64,000 nt of DNA. It comes from Bifidobacterium gallicum DSM 20093 = LMG 11596 (GTDB lineage: Bacteria > Actinomycetota > Actinomycetes > Actinomycetales > Bifidobacteriaceae). Under the pieces are notes generated by a model that saw nothing but the letters and a program-made list of their open reading frames with translations, searched no databases and had not been told where the DNA came from. The stretch is taken from contig NZ_JGYW01000009.1 of NCBI RefSeq assembly GCF_000741205.1, forward strand, positions 1-64,000, in the 5' to 3' direction. Numbering within the stretch: position 1 is the first letter of the stretch; the number at the start of each line of letters is the position of its first letter. Shown here in pieces: positions 8,582 through 18,134 of this stretch. The position numbers and the translations under genes are program-made.

Positions 8582-10030
8582 TTAGGCGCGCAGGTCCACG
8601 CTATGATGCAGCTTCTTCGTCCAGACGAAATAGAACGCGATACCGATCACGAGCCAAATGACGCCGATGATCCATACGAGCGCACCAAGGGAAATAAAAA
8701 TGATGAGCGTGATAATCGCGCCGATAATCGGGAACACGTAGTTGAACCAGATTTTCTTGGCGCCCGTCAGCGTGCCGCGACCTTTGATGCCCAAACCCCA
8801 GAGCACGGCCAAGTTGAGCATGCAGTAGGAGCCGAGCGCGCCGAAGTTCGAAATCTTCGCGCCCGTATCCATGCCGAGCGGCAGAATCGCGAACAGTAAC
8901 ACGAGTGAGACGAGCACACAGAACACGGTGGCAGCAATCGGCACGGACGTCTTCTTGCTGACCTTCTTCAACCGTGCGGGCAACGCGCCATCGCAAGCCA
9001 TCGTGAACAGCAGACGCGAGATGGCCGTCAGACCCGACAGGGACGTGAACAAGCCGAGCGCGAGCGCGTTGGCGACGGCACACAGGATGCCAAGCCAGTT
9101 GCCGGCGAGTGCGGCGACCTGGTAGAACCCGTTGTTCGGATTGCCAGCCATGACGTTGCCGGACGGGTCCATGCACACGGTAACCCAGCTCATCAGCATG
9201 TAAAGCACGCCGAGCGCAAGCACGATGATCAGCATGGCCTTGGGCGGGGCTTTGCGCGGCTTCTTGACCTCGTCATCCAACGTGACGATCGAACCGAAGC
9301 CCACGTACGACAGTGCGCACAGTGACACGGCGCTCATCATCGCGTTGAGGTTGAACGTCTTGGGATCGTAGAACGCGTCACCACTGAAATGGGCGACCTG
9401 CGGGTTGCGAATCACGTAGGCGATACCGAAACCGATAAACAGGGCGAGCACAATGAGCTCGCAGACGAGCGCGATTTTGTCTATGAGCACGGTGGCACCC
9501 ATGCCGCGCAACGCGACGACCGTGATGAACGCTAAGAAAATCAGGCACCATACCCACACGGGCACATGCGGCACATACTCATGGATGGCTTCGCCGGCCA
9601 TGATCAGCATCACGGCGGGCGTGACGAGGTACTGCAGGATCATGAGCCAGCCCACAGCGAAGCCGATCGGCGTGTTCATCTCATGCGAGGCGTAGACGTA
9701 AATCGAGCCTGATGAGGGGAACAACGGCACCATTTGGCCGAATGACAGCGCCGTGAACAGCATGGCGACCATGGCGATCAGATACGCCAATGCCGGCATG
9801 CCATGCGACGTGTTGTTCACCGAGGCGAGAATTGAGAACGGTGCGATCGGCACCATGAAAATCATGCCGAAAATGACAAGATCAAACGTGTTCAGCGTAC
9901 GTTTGAGGCCACCGTTGTCGGGCAATGGTTTGCCATCGGGTCCGGTTTGCACCGCCCCCTTTGACGAACCTGGTGTTGCCGCGACGCCCGTGGCGGCAGC
10001 GTTTTGGGGCTGCGCACTGTTGGCAGACAT
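8582..10030 (-). CDS. APC-family amino acid permease
   Basis: 482 residues with about twelve hydrophobic helices after a roughly 40-residue polar N-terminus rich in Ala, Gly and Pro. The first helix carries FGMIFMVPIAPFSILAS, and PLFPSSGSIYVYASHE follows, both typical of the amino acid/polyamine/organocation superfamily. It should import an amino acid or polyamine across the cytoplasmic membrane in symport with protons. The start ATG at 10030 has AAGGAGC eight bases upstream. It converges with the aldehyde dehydrogenase gene; a link in amine catabolism is conceivable but not supported by operon structure. The substrate is unknown. Confidence 0.9.
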   Translation of the reverse strand: MSANSAQPQNAAATGVAATPGSSKGAVQTGPDGKPLPDNGGLKRTLNTFDLVIFGMIFMVPIAPFSILASVNNTSHGMPALAYLIAMVAMLFTALSFGQMVPLFPSSGSIYVYASHEMNTPIGFAVGWLMILQYLVTPAVMLIMAGEAIHEYVPHVPVWVWCLIFLAFITVVALRGMGATVLIDKIALVCELIVLALFIGFGIAYVIRNPQVAHFSGDAFYDPKTFNLNAMMSAVSLCALSYVGFGSIVTLDDEVKKPRKAPPKAMLIIVLALGVLYMLMSWVTVCMDPSGNVMAGNPNNGFYQVAALAGNWLGILCAVANALALGLFTSLSGLTAISRLLFTMACDGALPARLKKVSKKTSVPIAATVFCVLVSLVLLFAILPLGMDTGAKISNFGALGSYCMLNLAVLWGLGIKGRGTLTGAKKIWFNYVFPIIGAIITLIIFISLGALVWIIGVIWLVIGIAFYFVWTKKLHHSVDLRA

Positions 10031-10183
10031 CGTGTTTGCTCCTTATGTTCCAACCAATTGATTTGGTTTCCACACTAGGAGCACACCCTCAGGGAATCCT
10101 TGATTTTGCTGGCAACGAATCAACGGGGGGCATGCCACGCGCCCTCACGCCGTCGTTGCCAGCGCCGATGTCATTGCAACGGT

Positions 10184-10828
10184 TCAGTCCACGATGTGCG
10201 CGAGGTTGGAGGCGGCCACGTAGCGTCGCTGCCATTCGAAGCATTGGTAAGTTTGCGTGGCGTCCGACAGCGCACGGTGCGCTTCGGTATCGGCCACGCC
10301 ATAGCGCACGATCAGGTCGCTCAGACGATGCCGTTCGGATGGGAACAGCCAGCGGTCAATCATCATCGTATCCAACGGGTCGGGTCCCAGCATGGCGCGC
10401 GTGATTTCCGCTGTTGTCGTCATCGCTGCCGGGTTGACGGCTTTGGCGTTGAATGGTGTGGCCAACGCTGCATCAAGCAGCATCGCCTCTTTGAGCAGGA
10501 ATGACAGGTCGAAACGGATGTTGTGGCCGATCAGTCGGTCGCCGTCCACCCAATCGACGAACGCGGGAATCGCTTCGTCAATCATTGGCGCATCCTCAAC
10601 CATCGCATCGCTGATGCCGGTCAATGCCGTGATGCGTGAAGGAATATGTTTGCCCGGGTTGATCAGCATCGAGAACCGGTCGGCGATACGGCCGTCGCGC
10701 ACACGCACGGCACCGATTTCCGTGATTGTTTCCTGACGAGGAGCCAACCCCGTCGTTTCAATATCCAATGAAATATAGTCCAACGGCATATGTATGGGGT
10801 TGTGTCGCGTCCTGATCACCATTGTCAT
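10184..10828 (-). CDS. DnaQ-like 3'-5' exonuclease (DEDDh family)
   Basis: The start ATG at 10828 was chosen because AGGAAAG lies five bases upstream; a later Met at 10789 is the main alternative. 214 residues. The DEDDh catalytic set is complete: DIETTG (Exo I), HNIRFDLSFL (Exo II) and HRALSDA (Exo III His and Asp). The protein carries only the exonuclease domain, so it could be a proofreading subunit of DNA polymerase III, an RNase T/oligoribonuclease-like enzyme or a repair nuclease. The window does not decide between these. It stands alone. Confidence 0.88.
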   Translation of the reverse strand: MTMVIRTRHNPIHMPLDYISLDIETTGLAPRQETITEIGAVRVRDGRIADRFSMLINPGKHIPSRITALTGISDAMVEDAPMIDEAIPAFVDWVDGDRLIGHNIRFDLSFLLKEAMLLDAALATPFNAKAVNPAAMTTTAEITRAMLGPDPLDTMMIDRWLFPSERHRLSDLIVRYGVADTEAHRALSDATQTYQCFEWQRRYVAASNLAHIVD

Positions 10829-11064
10829 GTTCGCTTTCCTGCGGCTGCATGCCACACATCTCTCCCCGCCTCGTCATTGTTGGGCACGGCCCGACTTCCA
10901 ACAGCGGTGTTCTTCATTCCTGTTCGAGAGTATATCGGGCTTGGAACTGTCTCAACCCCCAGCGCCCACGCTTGAACAAAAACTCCAATAATTCTTACAA
11001 TTGCTTCACTACGAGGTGAAGTCGGGGGGATGAATGACGTTTGGTTGCCCATGTCAACGCGGCG

Positions 11065-11095
11065 CTGCCGTGACGACGTGAGGACGTGGCGGCAG
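11065..11095 (-). terminator. Hairpin after the GNAT gene
   Basis: CTGCCG (11065-11070) and CGGCAG (11090-11095), with an inner ACG/CGT pair, form a GC-rich hairpin 40 bp beyond the GNAT stop. There is no clear U-tract. The rest of 10829-11134 holds no convincing gene. Confidence 0.4.
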
Positions 11096-11134
11096 GGAGG
11101 CTTACCTGACGCCAGCGCGAACCCAATGCAGACG

Positions 11135-11791
11135 TCAACGCTCTTCGTCGTCGATGTAGGCCGTGGTTTCCCCGATGGCGGCCGCCAATGATTCGCGTGT
11201 GGCGGCGAACGCTTCAGGATGCTGTTCGATCATCTGTTTGCATTCGTCATCCTGCTGATGGCCAGGCAATACGAGACGCATCTGGTACCATGCGGCGTTG
11301 CCGTGGCATGACGAGCTGAGGCCTTCATCGAAAAAACCGAATTGGGCGTAATAATCCTTGAGCCGTTCCTTGCACGTGAGTACCACGCCTTTGCGCCCGT
11401 TGAGCGCCGAGTCGAGGATCACGCGACGCATCAGATATCCGGCACAGCCGTGATGTTGGTATACGGGCGCCGTGTCCACGCCAAGAATGACTTGCCAATC
11501 CCCCGATTCCTCATGCACTTGCGGATCGCTGAACATGCCATCATGCAGATCACGGTCAGACGTCACAGGACCATTGATGAAGCTCATGAGTGTGCCTTCT
11601 TCGACTTGCGCCGGAAACGTTTCGGCGATGGCATCCTCATCAGTGTTGATCATGAGCCAAAAATGATCGGGATACTGTTCAATGCGCGCTGCGAGCCGTT
11701 CAATGTCGGCCGCTTCTTGCGGTGGGAAACATGCGGTTTCCATTGTCGCGAGCGCATCGAGATCATCCATGGTCGCATGTCGAATGAGCAT
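11135..11791 (-). CDS. GNAT family N-acetyltransferase
   Basis: 218 residues. The N-terminus MLIRHATMDDLDALATMETACFPP is the usual beta1-alpha1 opening of GNAT enzymes. The acetyl-CoA loop is present as VDTAPVYQHHGCAGYLM, a variant of Q-x-x-G-x-G/A. DYYAQFGFFDEGLSSS fits motif B and the aromatic turn. The C-terminal 40 residues are an acidic helix-rich extension (DDECKQMIEQHPEAFAATRE). It should acetylate an amine in the cytoplasm; the substrate is not predictable. It is transcribed divergently from the CHAP hydrolase gene. Confidence 0.85.
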   Translation of the reverse strand: MLIRHATMDDLDALATMETACFPPQEAADIERLAARIEQYPDHFWLMINTDEDAIAETFPAQVEEGTLMSFINGPVTSDRDLHDGMFSDPQVHEESGDWQVILGVDTAPVYQHHGCAGYLMRRVILDSALNGRKGVVLTCKERLKDYYAQFGFFDEGLSSSCHGNAAWYQMRLVLPGHQQDDECKQMIEQHPEAFAATRESLAAAIGETTAYIDDEER

Positions 11792-12196
11792 ATCTCAATA
11801 CTCTTCTCTTACAGGGTTACGCCGCCAATGTGCTGATGCACCACGATCAGGCACGTCGGTCAACGATTCATACAACCCAGACACTGTAGAAGACATCGCC
11901 GACAGCCGCCCCCTTCACCTCTCTTGGGGCGCAACGTTGGCGCTACGCTGTCGCCAGGACGGCAGACATGGACAGGTTTGTTTTGCATCTTGGACAACAA
12001 CGTTCGGATTTTGTGAAGACTTTGGACACGGGTATTGCTTTGAGCAAATTCTTCCTAGAATGGAAAACCAAGCAAGCAAGACGGCAAGGGCCTACGTCAG
12101 TCCCTTGTTTAGTAGACGGAACTAGACATAACAAAGTCGTATGCAGCATTGTCACGTGCTTTGGGGATGTATGACTTTGGGGAGGGTAACGGTTCT
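11792..12196. other. Divergent intergenic region before the CHAP gene
   Basis: This 405-bp stretch separates the divergent GNAT and CHAP genes and should hold both promoters. A short stem, CAAGGG...CCCTTG, lies near 12085-12109, followed by TTTAG. A cell-wall hydrolase leader riboswitch was considered (see rejected items) but no such motif is visible. No gene is seen. Confidence 0.4.
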
Positions 12197-13768
12197 ATGA
12201 CGTTCATACCGGCACATCAGCCAGCGCGACGCAGCCAGCGTTCACGCATCATGATTTGCACCGGCACCGTCGCAACCACGGCAGCACTGCTGGCAGGCGG
12301 TTTGACGGCCGCCCCCGCCAACGCGCTCTCCGACCCGGGAGCCGCCCATGATTTGTTCATCGAGGCGCCGCAGGTGCCGTATGCTCCTGTTGAGCACGGA
12401 TTCATACCCAAAGATGGGCAGAACGCCAATGCTATTCGCCATGATTTCCTGGCGGCCACGCTGATTCGTGAACATGCGCAGATGCCATCCTTGGACGACT
12501 GGGATGAATACGAGGACGCCAAGCTGGCCGACGAAGCATTCGTCATCACCCAGGCGCAAAACCGTCGCGCCGAAGAGCAGGCGCGCAAAGACGCCGAGGA
12601 ACGCGCACGCATCAAGTCTGAGGAAGAGAAGAAACAGCAGGAAGACGCCAAAATCAAGGAGCAAGCGCAGCAGCAGGCCGTGACCAAGGCCAAGGCCGAG
12701 GTCATCGCCAAAGCCAAAGCGGAGGCGCTTGAGGCTGCGAAGAAGGCGACGTCAGCAGCAGCGTCACAGGCATCCGAGGATACGAAGAGCCACGCGGCGA
12801 CGTCGGGAAATAATAAGACCGAAACGCCTCAGCAGGATGCCGCAACACAAGATTCGGGCGCGACCGCGGCCGGCACCACGGCGCCAACGCAAACGGACAA
12901 GGACGTAAGCAAGGAAGCCCAAGCCCAGGGTGAAGCCAAGGGCAAGGCCATCGGCACGTGCATTTCCGAGCATCTGGAGAAGGTCAACAAGGCTGAGCAA
13001 GAGAAGGCTGAGAAGGAAAAGAAGCAGGCTGAAGAGGAGGAAGCCAACCGTGTGGAGGCGCCGAAGAGCGCCGGTTGGGCTGACGGCTTGACGAACAGGA
13101 TCGACATGGACGCGCTGTCTGTGGACGTGGAAGCGGAGAAAAAGAAGCAGGAAAAAGCCAACGCCGACCCTGCCGAACAGGCGCGCAACGATGTTGAGGA
13201 AGCCGTGAAACTGTGTTCGGCGCAAGTCAACGCGACCATGCGATTCGACAGCGTGTTTGGCAAGCAGAACACGTCCGGCACGCTTACGGGCACCACGGGA
13301 ACCTCGCTGTTCAACTCGGGAACATCCCAAGGATTCGACCAGGACGAATGGTTGAAGATGCTGGCCGCACTGCCGGAAGGCGACCGTTCGATGGTCTCCA
13401 AGCCCAAGAGCACGGGAGACACGGGCGTGAACAGCTACGCGTTCGGTAACTGCACGTCGTACGCGTATGAACGCCGCAAGGCGCTGAACATGCCGATCGG
13501 CAGCCACTTCGGCAACGGCGGCCAGTGGGCGAACAGCGCGCGCAAACTCGGCTACTCGGTGTCGAACCTGCCCACCTACGGCGCCGTGGCTGTGTTTGGT
13601 CCCGGTCAGGTGGGCGCGGACGGCTACTACGGTCACGTGGCCGTCGTGGAGCAAGTCAGGCAGGACGGCAGCGTGCTGATCAGCGAAATGAACGTGAAGG
13701 GACTCAACGTGGTCTCCACGCGCGTACTGACGCCAGCGCAGGCCGCGTCGATTGAATACATCCACTAA
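12197..13768 (+). CDS. Secreted CHAP-domain peptidoglycan hydrolase with coiled coil
   Basis: The start is ATG 12197 with GGGGAGGG 11 bases upstream; the frame from 12149 lacks a ribosome site. 523 residues. A signal peptide covers about 1-43: RRSQRSR, a hydrophobic core, then APANA before LSDPG. Residues about 110-330 are rich in Ala, Glu, Lys and Gln, with heptad-like stretches typical of long coiled coils. The C-terminal 110 residues are a CHAP amidase/endopeptidase domain with catalytic Cys in FGNCTSYAYERR and His in YGHVAVVE. It probably cleaves peptidoglycan cross-bridges outside the cell during growth or division; the coiled coil may dock it to the divisome. It ends in a strong terminator. 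Confidence 0.9.
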   Translation: MTFIPAHQPARRSQRSRIMICTGTVATTAALLAGGLTAAPANALSDPGAAHDLFIEAPQVPYAPVEHGFIPKDGQNANAIRHDFLAATLIREHAQMPSLDDWDEYEDAKLADEAFVITQAQNRRAEEQARKDAEERARIKSEEEKKQQEDAKIKEQAQQQAVTKAKAEVIAKAKAEALEAAKKATSAAASQASEDTKSHAATSGNNKTETPQQDAATQDSGATAAGTTAPTQTDKDVSKEAQAQGEAKGKAIGTCISEHLEKVNKAEQEKAEKEKKQAEEEEANRVEAPKSAGWADGLTNRIDMDALSVDVEAEKKKQEKANADPAEQARNDVEEAVKLCSAQVNATMRFDSVFGKQNTSGTLTGTTGTSLFNSGTSQGFDQDEWLKMLAALPEGDRSMVSKPKSTGDTGVNSYAFGNCTSYAYERRKALNMPIGSHFGNGGQWANSARKLGYSVSNLPTYGAVAVFGPGQVGADGYYGHVAVVEQVRQDGSVLISEMNVKGLNVVSTRVLTPAQAASIEYIH

Positions 13769-13846
13769 ATATCAACACGGGTCGCGGCCGCGAGCTTGGC
13801 GCAAGCGGCCGGAATGATAGACGTCAATAGCGCAGAAGAAGAAGGG

Positions 13847-13886
13847 ACGGGTGTCCGGTTAAAGCAGACCGGACACCCGTTTTTTA
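13847..13886 (+). terminator. Strong terminator of the CHAP gene
   Basis: ACGGGTGTCCGG (13847-13858) pairs perfectly with CCGGACACCCGT (13869-13880) and is followed by TTTTTATT. Confidence 0.92.
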
Positions 13887-13955
13887 TTGGGCTGCAGTGG
13901 GTTGGGCTGCAGTGTGGTGGGCTGAGTTGCGCTACTGCTGTGTTGCGCGGAACTT

Positions 13956-16181
13956 TCAACCCTCTTGAGTCTCCTCGGTCTCCTCCTGCGCATCTGCCGG
14001 CGCGGGGGCCGCGAAATTGGCGGACGTTGCGTAAGGCAGATGCATGAACTCGGGCACCTTGTACCACTTGACTGGATACCCGGCGCCATGCGCGCAGAAC
14101 ACCGAATCGGGCGTGTGATCAAGATCGGACTCAGGCTCGTAGGCAGCCTGTTCGATGATTTCCTGGGCGTTATGGCAGGGCCTGTAGCCGTTGAACACGA
14201 GCGTGAGATGGCCGCGGCCGTGCGTGTATTGCATCACGTCCATCGCGTAGTCACGCAAGCCGGCGGCAGGAGCCGTGCCACGCACGCAAACCATGCCGTC
14301 GGCCGCAGCGGACGAATCGGACGGCGAGGATGCTGCAGCAGTCCCCTCCCCCATGTCCAAATCCGCGGCGCCAAATGAACCGCCCATGCGCTGCACGTCG
14401 GCCATCGCACGACCCACGTTCTCTTGCGGCACTTCAATCTCAAAGCGGTACCACGGCTCGAGCAGCACGCACGCGCCACGCGCCTTGAGTTCCATCAGAC
14501 CCTGCCGAATCGCACGATACGTGGCCTGACGAAAATCACCACCCTCCGTGTGCTTCAAGTGCGCACGACCCGCCACCAGCGTGAACTTGACATTCGTCAG
14601 TGGAGCACCCGTCAGCACGCCCAGATGCTCACGCTCCACACAATACGACAGAATCAGACGCTGCCAATTGCGGTCGAGTTCGTCCTCGGGAACCGCGCTG
14701 GCGACGGCAATACCGGGACTGGAAGGAGCTTGCGCAACGACTGGGGCGGCCGGAGCGGATGAACCGTCGGCTGACTCGCTCCCGAGCGGCTCGAGCAGGA
14801 TATGCGCCTCGGCATAGTGGCGCAACGGCTCAAAATGGCCCATGCCCTCCTGCGGTTCGGCAATCGTCTCCTTGTAGAGGATGGAACCGGGACCGAACGA
14901 CACGTCCAGATGAAAGCGCGTGCGCAGCAACTGCTCCACCACTTCCAGCTGCACGGCGCCCATGAGCTGCACATGGATTTCCTCAAGCTGCGGCTGCCAA
15001 AGCACGTGCAGCATCGGATCCTCGTCACCGAGCGTACGCAAGGCCGTCAGGCAACGGTGCACGTCCTCGTCACCCGGCAGCAGCGTGTACGACAGCACAG
15101 GCTGCAGCATCGGCGGCAAAGCCGGAGGTTCAAAACCGAGCCCCTGTCCCGGGAACGTAGCCGTCAGACCCGTCACGGCCGCCACCTGACCGGCGCCCAC
15201 ACGCTCAACCGTCGTGTATTTGGCGCCCGAGTAAGCACGCACTTGGTCGACTTTCTCACGCACAGGCTCGCCGTGCACGTTACGCAAGTCAAGCATGGTC
15301 TTGGCCGACAGCTCACCGCCCGTAATTTTCAGCCATGTCAACCGTGCTCCCGACGCGTCATGAGAGATGCGGATCACGCGCGCGCCGAACTCGGCTGGGT
15401 AGACAGGCTCGCGCACGAGCTGGCTGAACGCATGCATAAACTCGTCAATGCCCTCAAGCCGCAGCGCGGAGCCGAAAAACACAGGAAACATCGTGCGGTC
15501 GGCAATCATCGACTGCAGCGTGGGTAGCGAAATTGAGCCCGCGTCCATATATTCGTCCATCGCCTGCTCGCTCAACACGGCCGCGTCCTCAAGGGTCGGG
15601 CTGGGTTCGGCGTTGAGCAGGGCCTGGCCGTCGACCAAGGCGTCACCAAAGCGGGAACGCAGCTGAGTAAGCAGTGCGTCACGGTCCGCACCCGGCATAT
15701 CAATTTTGTTGACGAAAATGAACGTCGGAACGTCGTAACGCTTGAGCAGCCGCCACAACGTTTCCGTATGGCCCTGAATACCGTCCGTCGCGCTGACAAC
15801 GAGCACTGCATAGTCAAGCGCCGTCAACGCGCGCTCCATTTCCGCCGAGAAATCCGTGTGGCCGGGAGTGTCGAGCAATGTCACTTGCAGCGGGTCGTCT
15901 TGGAAAGGATCGTGCGGATGTTGCGGTGCGGAGGGGTCGGTTTGGGCTTTATTATTGTGTATTTCTGTGGTAGCCGCAGTGCCATCCAATTGCAACACAG
16001 CCGGCTCCGTAAAAATCGTGATACCGCGCTCGCGCTCAATCGCGTCGGTGTCCAGGAACGCGTCCCCATGGTCCACGCGTCCAAGCTTGCGCACGGCTCC
16101 CGCACGATACAGCAACGCTTCGGATAGCGTGGTCTTGCCCGCATCCACATGAGCTACGATGCCTGCTACTAGATGACGCAT
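13956..16181 (-). CDS. Tet(M)/Tet(W)-like ribosomal protection GTPase
   Basis: 741 residues, about 100 longer than Tet(M). The GTPase motifs are complete: G1 AHVDAGKTT, G3 DTPGHTDFS and G4 FVNKIDMPG. EF-G-like domains follow, and the C-terminal block MQYTHGRGHLTLVFNGYRPC matches ribosomal protection proteins. The extra length is low-complexity Ala/Ser/Pro loops (SADGSSAPAAPVVAQAP; AAASSPSDSSAAADG) and an acidic tail. The domain-IV tip reads KHTEGGDFR, unlike the YSPVST tip that contacts the drug site in Tet(M), so tetracycline resistance cannot be assumed. The start codon lies only 16 bp from the last CRISPR repeat, with no room for its own promoter and no good ribosome site. Transcription from the array is likely. 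Confidence 0.82.
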   Translation of the reverse strand: MRHLVAGIVAHVDAGKTTLSEALLYRAGAVRKLGRVDHGDAFLDTDAIERERGITIFTEPAVLQLDGTAATTEIHNNKAQTDPSAPQHPHDPFQDDPLQVTLLDTPGHTDFSAEMERALTALDYAVLVVSATDGIQGHTETLWRLLKRYDVPTFIFVNKIDMPGADRDALLTQLRSRFGDALVDGQALLNAEPSPTLEDAAVLSEQAMDEYMDAGSISLPTLQSMIADRTMFPVFFGSALRLEGIDEFMHAFSQLVREPVYPAEFGARVIRISHDASGARLTWLKITGGELSAKTMLDLRNVHGEPVREKVDQVRAYSGAKYTTVERVGAGQVAAVTGLTATFPGQGLGFEPPALPPMLQPVLSYTLLPGDEDVHRCLTALRTLGDEDPMLHVLWQPQLEEIHVQLMGAVQLEVVEQLLRTRFHLDVSFGPGSILYKETIAEPQEGMGHFEPLRHYAEAHILLEPLGSESADGSSAPAAPVVAQAPSSPGIAVASAVPEDELDRNWQRLILSYCVEREHLGVLTGAPLTNVKFTLVAGRAHLKHTEGGDFRQATYRAIRQGLMELKARGACVLLEPWYRFEIEVPQENVGRAMADVQRMGGSFGAADLDMGEGTAAASSPSDSSAAADGMVCVRGTAPAAGLRDYAMDVMQYTHGRGHLTLVFNGYRPCHNAQEIIEQAAYEPESDLDHTPDSVFCAHGAGYPVKWYKVPEFMHLPYATSANFAAPAPADAQEETEETQEG

Positions 16182-16197
16182 AGGTGTACTTTAACAA

Positions 16198-17997
16198 GGA
16201 TCATCCCCGCGCTTGCGGGGAGCACTTCCGCTTCTTGCCATTGGAAAGCGAAGTCTTTGGGATCATCCCCGCGCTTGCGGGGAGCACCGACACCACAGAA
16301 GCTGAGGGTTCACCCGATTAGGATCATCCCCGCGCTTGCGGGGAGCACCTGGTTCACGCTGTCGGTGACTTCGTACACCTGGGATCATCCCCGCGCTTGC
16401 GGGGAGCACACAGAGCATACCCCCCAAGCGCGTGGATCGCGAGGATCATCCCCGCGCTTGCGGGGAGCACGGCCGCGAATTGTGCCGGCTCCGTCATCGG
16501 CTGGGATCATCCCCGCGCTTGCGGGGAGCACCGGATGCTCACATCGAGCCACGACGCGGCTCCGGGATCATCCCCGCGCTTGCGGGGAGCACGAGTATGG
16601 CCTGCACGCCATTGATGCCGAACTGGGATCATCCCCGCGCTTGCGGGGAGCACGTCGATGTAGGTGGCCTTGGCGGTGATTCTCAGGGGATCATCCCCGC
16701 GCTTGCGGGGAGCACCGTGAACCACTGATCGAGGTCGAAGGCCACGCAGGATCATCCCCGCGCTTGCGGGGAGCACCATGAGTACGATGGCGAGCACGTC
16801 TCTCACGTGGGATCATCCCCGCGCTTGCGGGGAGCACGTTTGACTTATGCGCAACATTCCGCGGTTTTGGGGATCATCCCCGCGCTTGCGGGGAGCACCG
16901 ATGTCCACGTGCACATTGCGGTCACGTCCCGGGGATCATCCCCGCGCTTGCGGGGAGCACACGAAAAAACAGCGTAGTTTTGCGCATGAAACAGGATCAT
17001 CCCCGCGCTTGCGGGGAGCACTTGCCTGAAAATATTGGCGCGACCAAACCTGAGGGATCATCCCCGCGCTTGCGGGGAGCACTGGGGCTACGTCGAACGC
17101 GATGAGCCACCGGCGGGATCATCCCCGCGCTTGCGGGGAGCACCGAGTGTGCGCTGCCAGACGCGGCGGGTCTTGGGGATCATCCCCGCGCTTGCGGGGA
17201 GCACGCGAAAAAGCATTATCTGGAGGACTGCGACGCGGGATCATCCCCGCGCTTGCGGGGAGCACGGCACCAGCGTCCACGCGCAGTTCGAGCGCATGGG
17301 ATCATCCCCGCGCTTGCGGGGAGCACCCTACGGCGTGCAGTTGCGCGACGAGCGTCGTGGGATCATCCCCGCGCTTGCGGGGAGCACTACGACGCGACGG
17401 ACCATCCCAGCAGTACAGGAGGATCATCCCCGCGCTTGCGGGGAGCACGCGGGTGGAGCGAAGCGAGCAAGACGTGCACGAGGATCATCCCCGCGCTTGC
17501 GGGGAGCACCCGTGCACAGTCGCGCCTACAGGGCTCTGGCTGGGATCATCCCCGCGCTTGCGGGGAGCACGAGGATGAGCCTGGGCTGGGCACGATCGGC
17601 GTGGGATCATCCCCGCGCTTGCGGGGAGCACGAATGCAAGCTGACACTATTTTCAGCCCCCTGAGGATCATCCCCGCGCTTGCGGGGAGCACCTATGATG
17701 GGGACACGCCGGACGTGTGGCTGTCGGATCATCCCCGCGCTTGCGGGGAGCACGTTCCCATGAACAAGCGCGCCGGACTGCCCCGGGGATCATCCCCGCG
17801 CTTGCGGGGAGCACGGAAGGCATCTACGTCGACGGCGCGGCCGTCGAGGATCATCCCCGCGCTTGCGGGGAGCACAGTGCACACTCCTGGGACATCGTGG
17901 GGCAGCGGGGATCATCCCCGCGCTTGCGGGGAGCACGTGAGGCCTCTCAGGGGGATGAAGCTGACACTAGGATCATCCCCGCGCTTGCGGGGAGCAC
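16198..17997 (-). CRISPR. Main type I-E CRISPR array, 30 repeats
   Basis: There are thirty 28-nt repeats at starts 16198, 16260, 16321 and on to 17970, at a 61-bp (sometimes 62-bp) period, with 29 spacers of 33-34 nt. On the minus strand each repeat starts GTGCTCCCCGC, has loop AAGC and ends GCGGGGATGATCC, a classic Cas6e hairpin. The orientation follows from the cas operon and leader on the right; newest spacers are near 17969. The base after the repeat (position 29) is C in 19, T in 9 and G in 1 of the 29 internal units. Such a skew is expected if this base is copied from the PAM, as in E. coli. Spacers 24 (17632-17664) and 29 (17937-17969) share AAGCTGACACTA. Confidence 0.98.
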
Positions 17998-18134
17998 CCT
18001 AAAAAATCCCAGTGGTTCCAACCATACCACATCCTGCTGATCATCGTTTTCCTTTAGTCTGTATATGATGCACGCAAACTCATGCGGCATAGGCAGAAAT
18101 CAAAATAGAATGGAAAACCCCCAGCAACGCAACA
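17998..18134 (-). promoter_or_regulatory. CRISPR leader
   Basis: This 137-bp non-coding stretch lies between the cas2 stop and the first repeat and is clearly richer in A/T than its surroundings near the array (GATTTTTTAGG directly precedes the repeat). Position and composition identify the leader that holds the array promoter and directs new spacer insertion. A TATACA box is seen on the minus strand near 18061-18066, but no convincing -35 partner was found. Confidence 0.75.

Noticed and set aside
11900-12196. c-di-AMP (ydaO-type) riboswitch before the CHAP hydrolase gene
   Set aside because: Such leaders precede many actinobacterial wall hydrolases, but the conserved paired motifs are not visible. 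A covariance search would decide.
17035-18002. ORFs inside the main CRISPR array (repeats of DHPRACGEH, SSPRLRGA, IIPALAGST)
   Set aside because: They are translations of the repeat in three frames.
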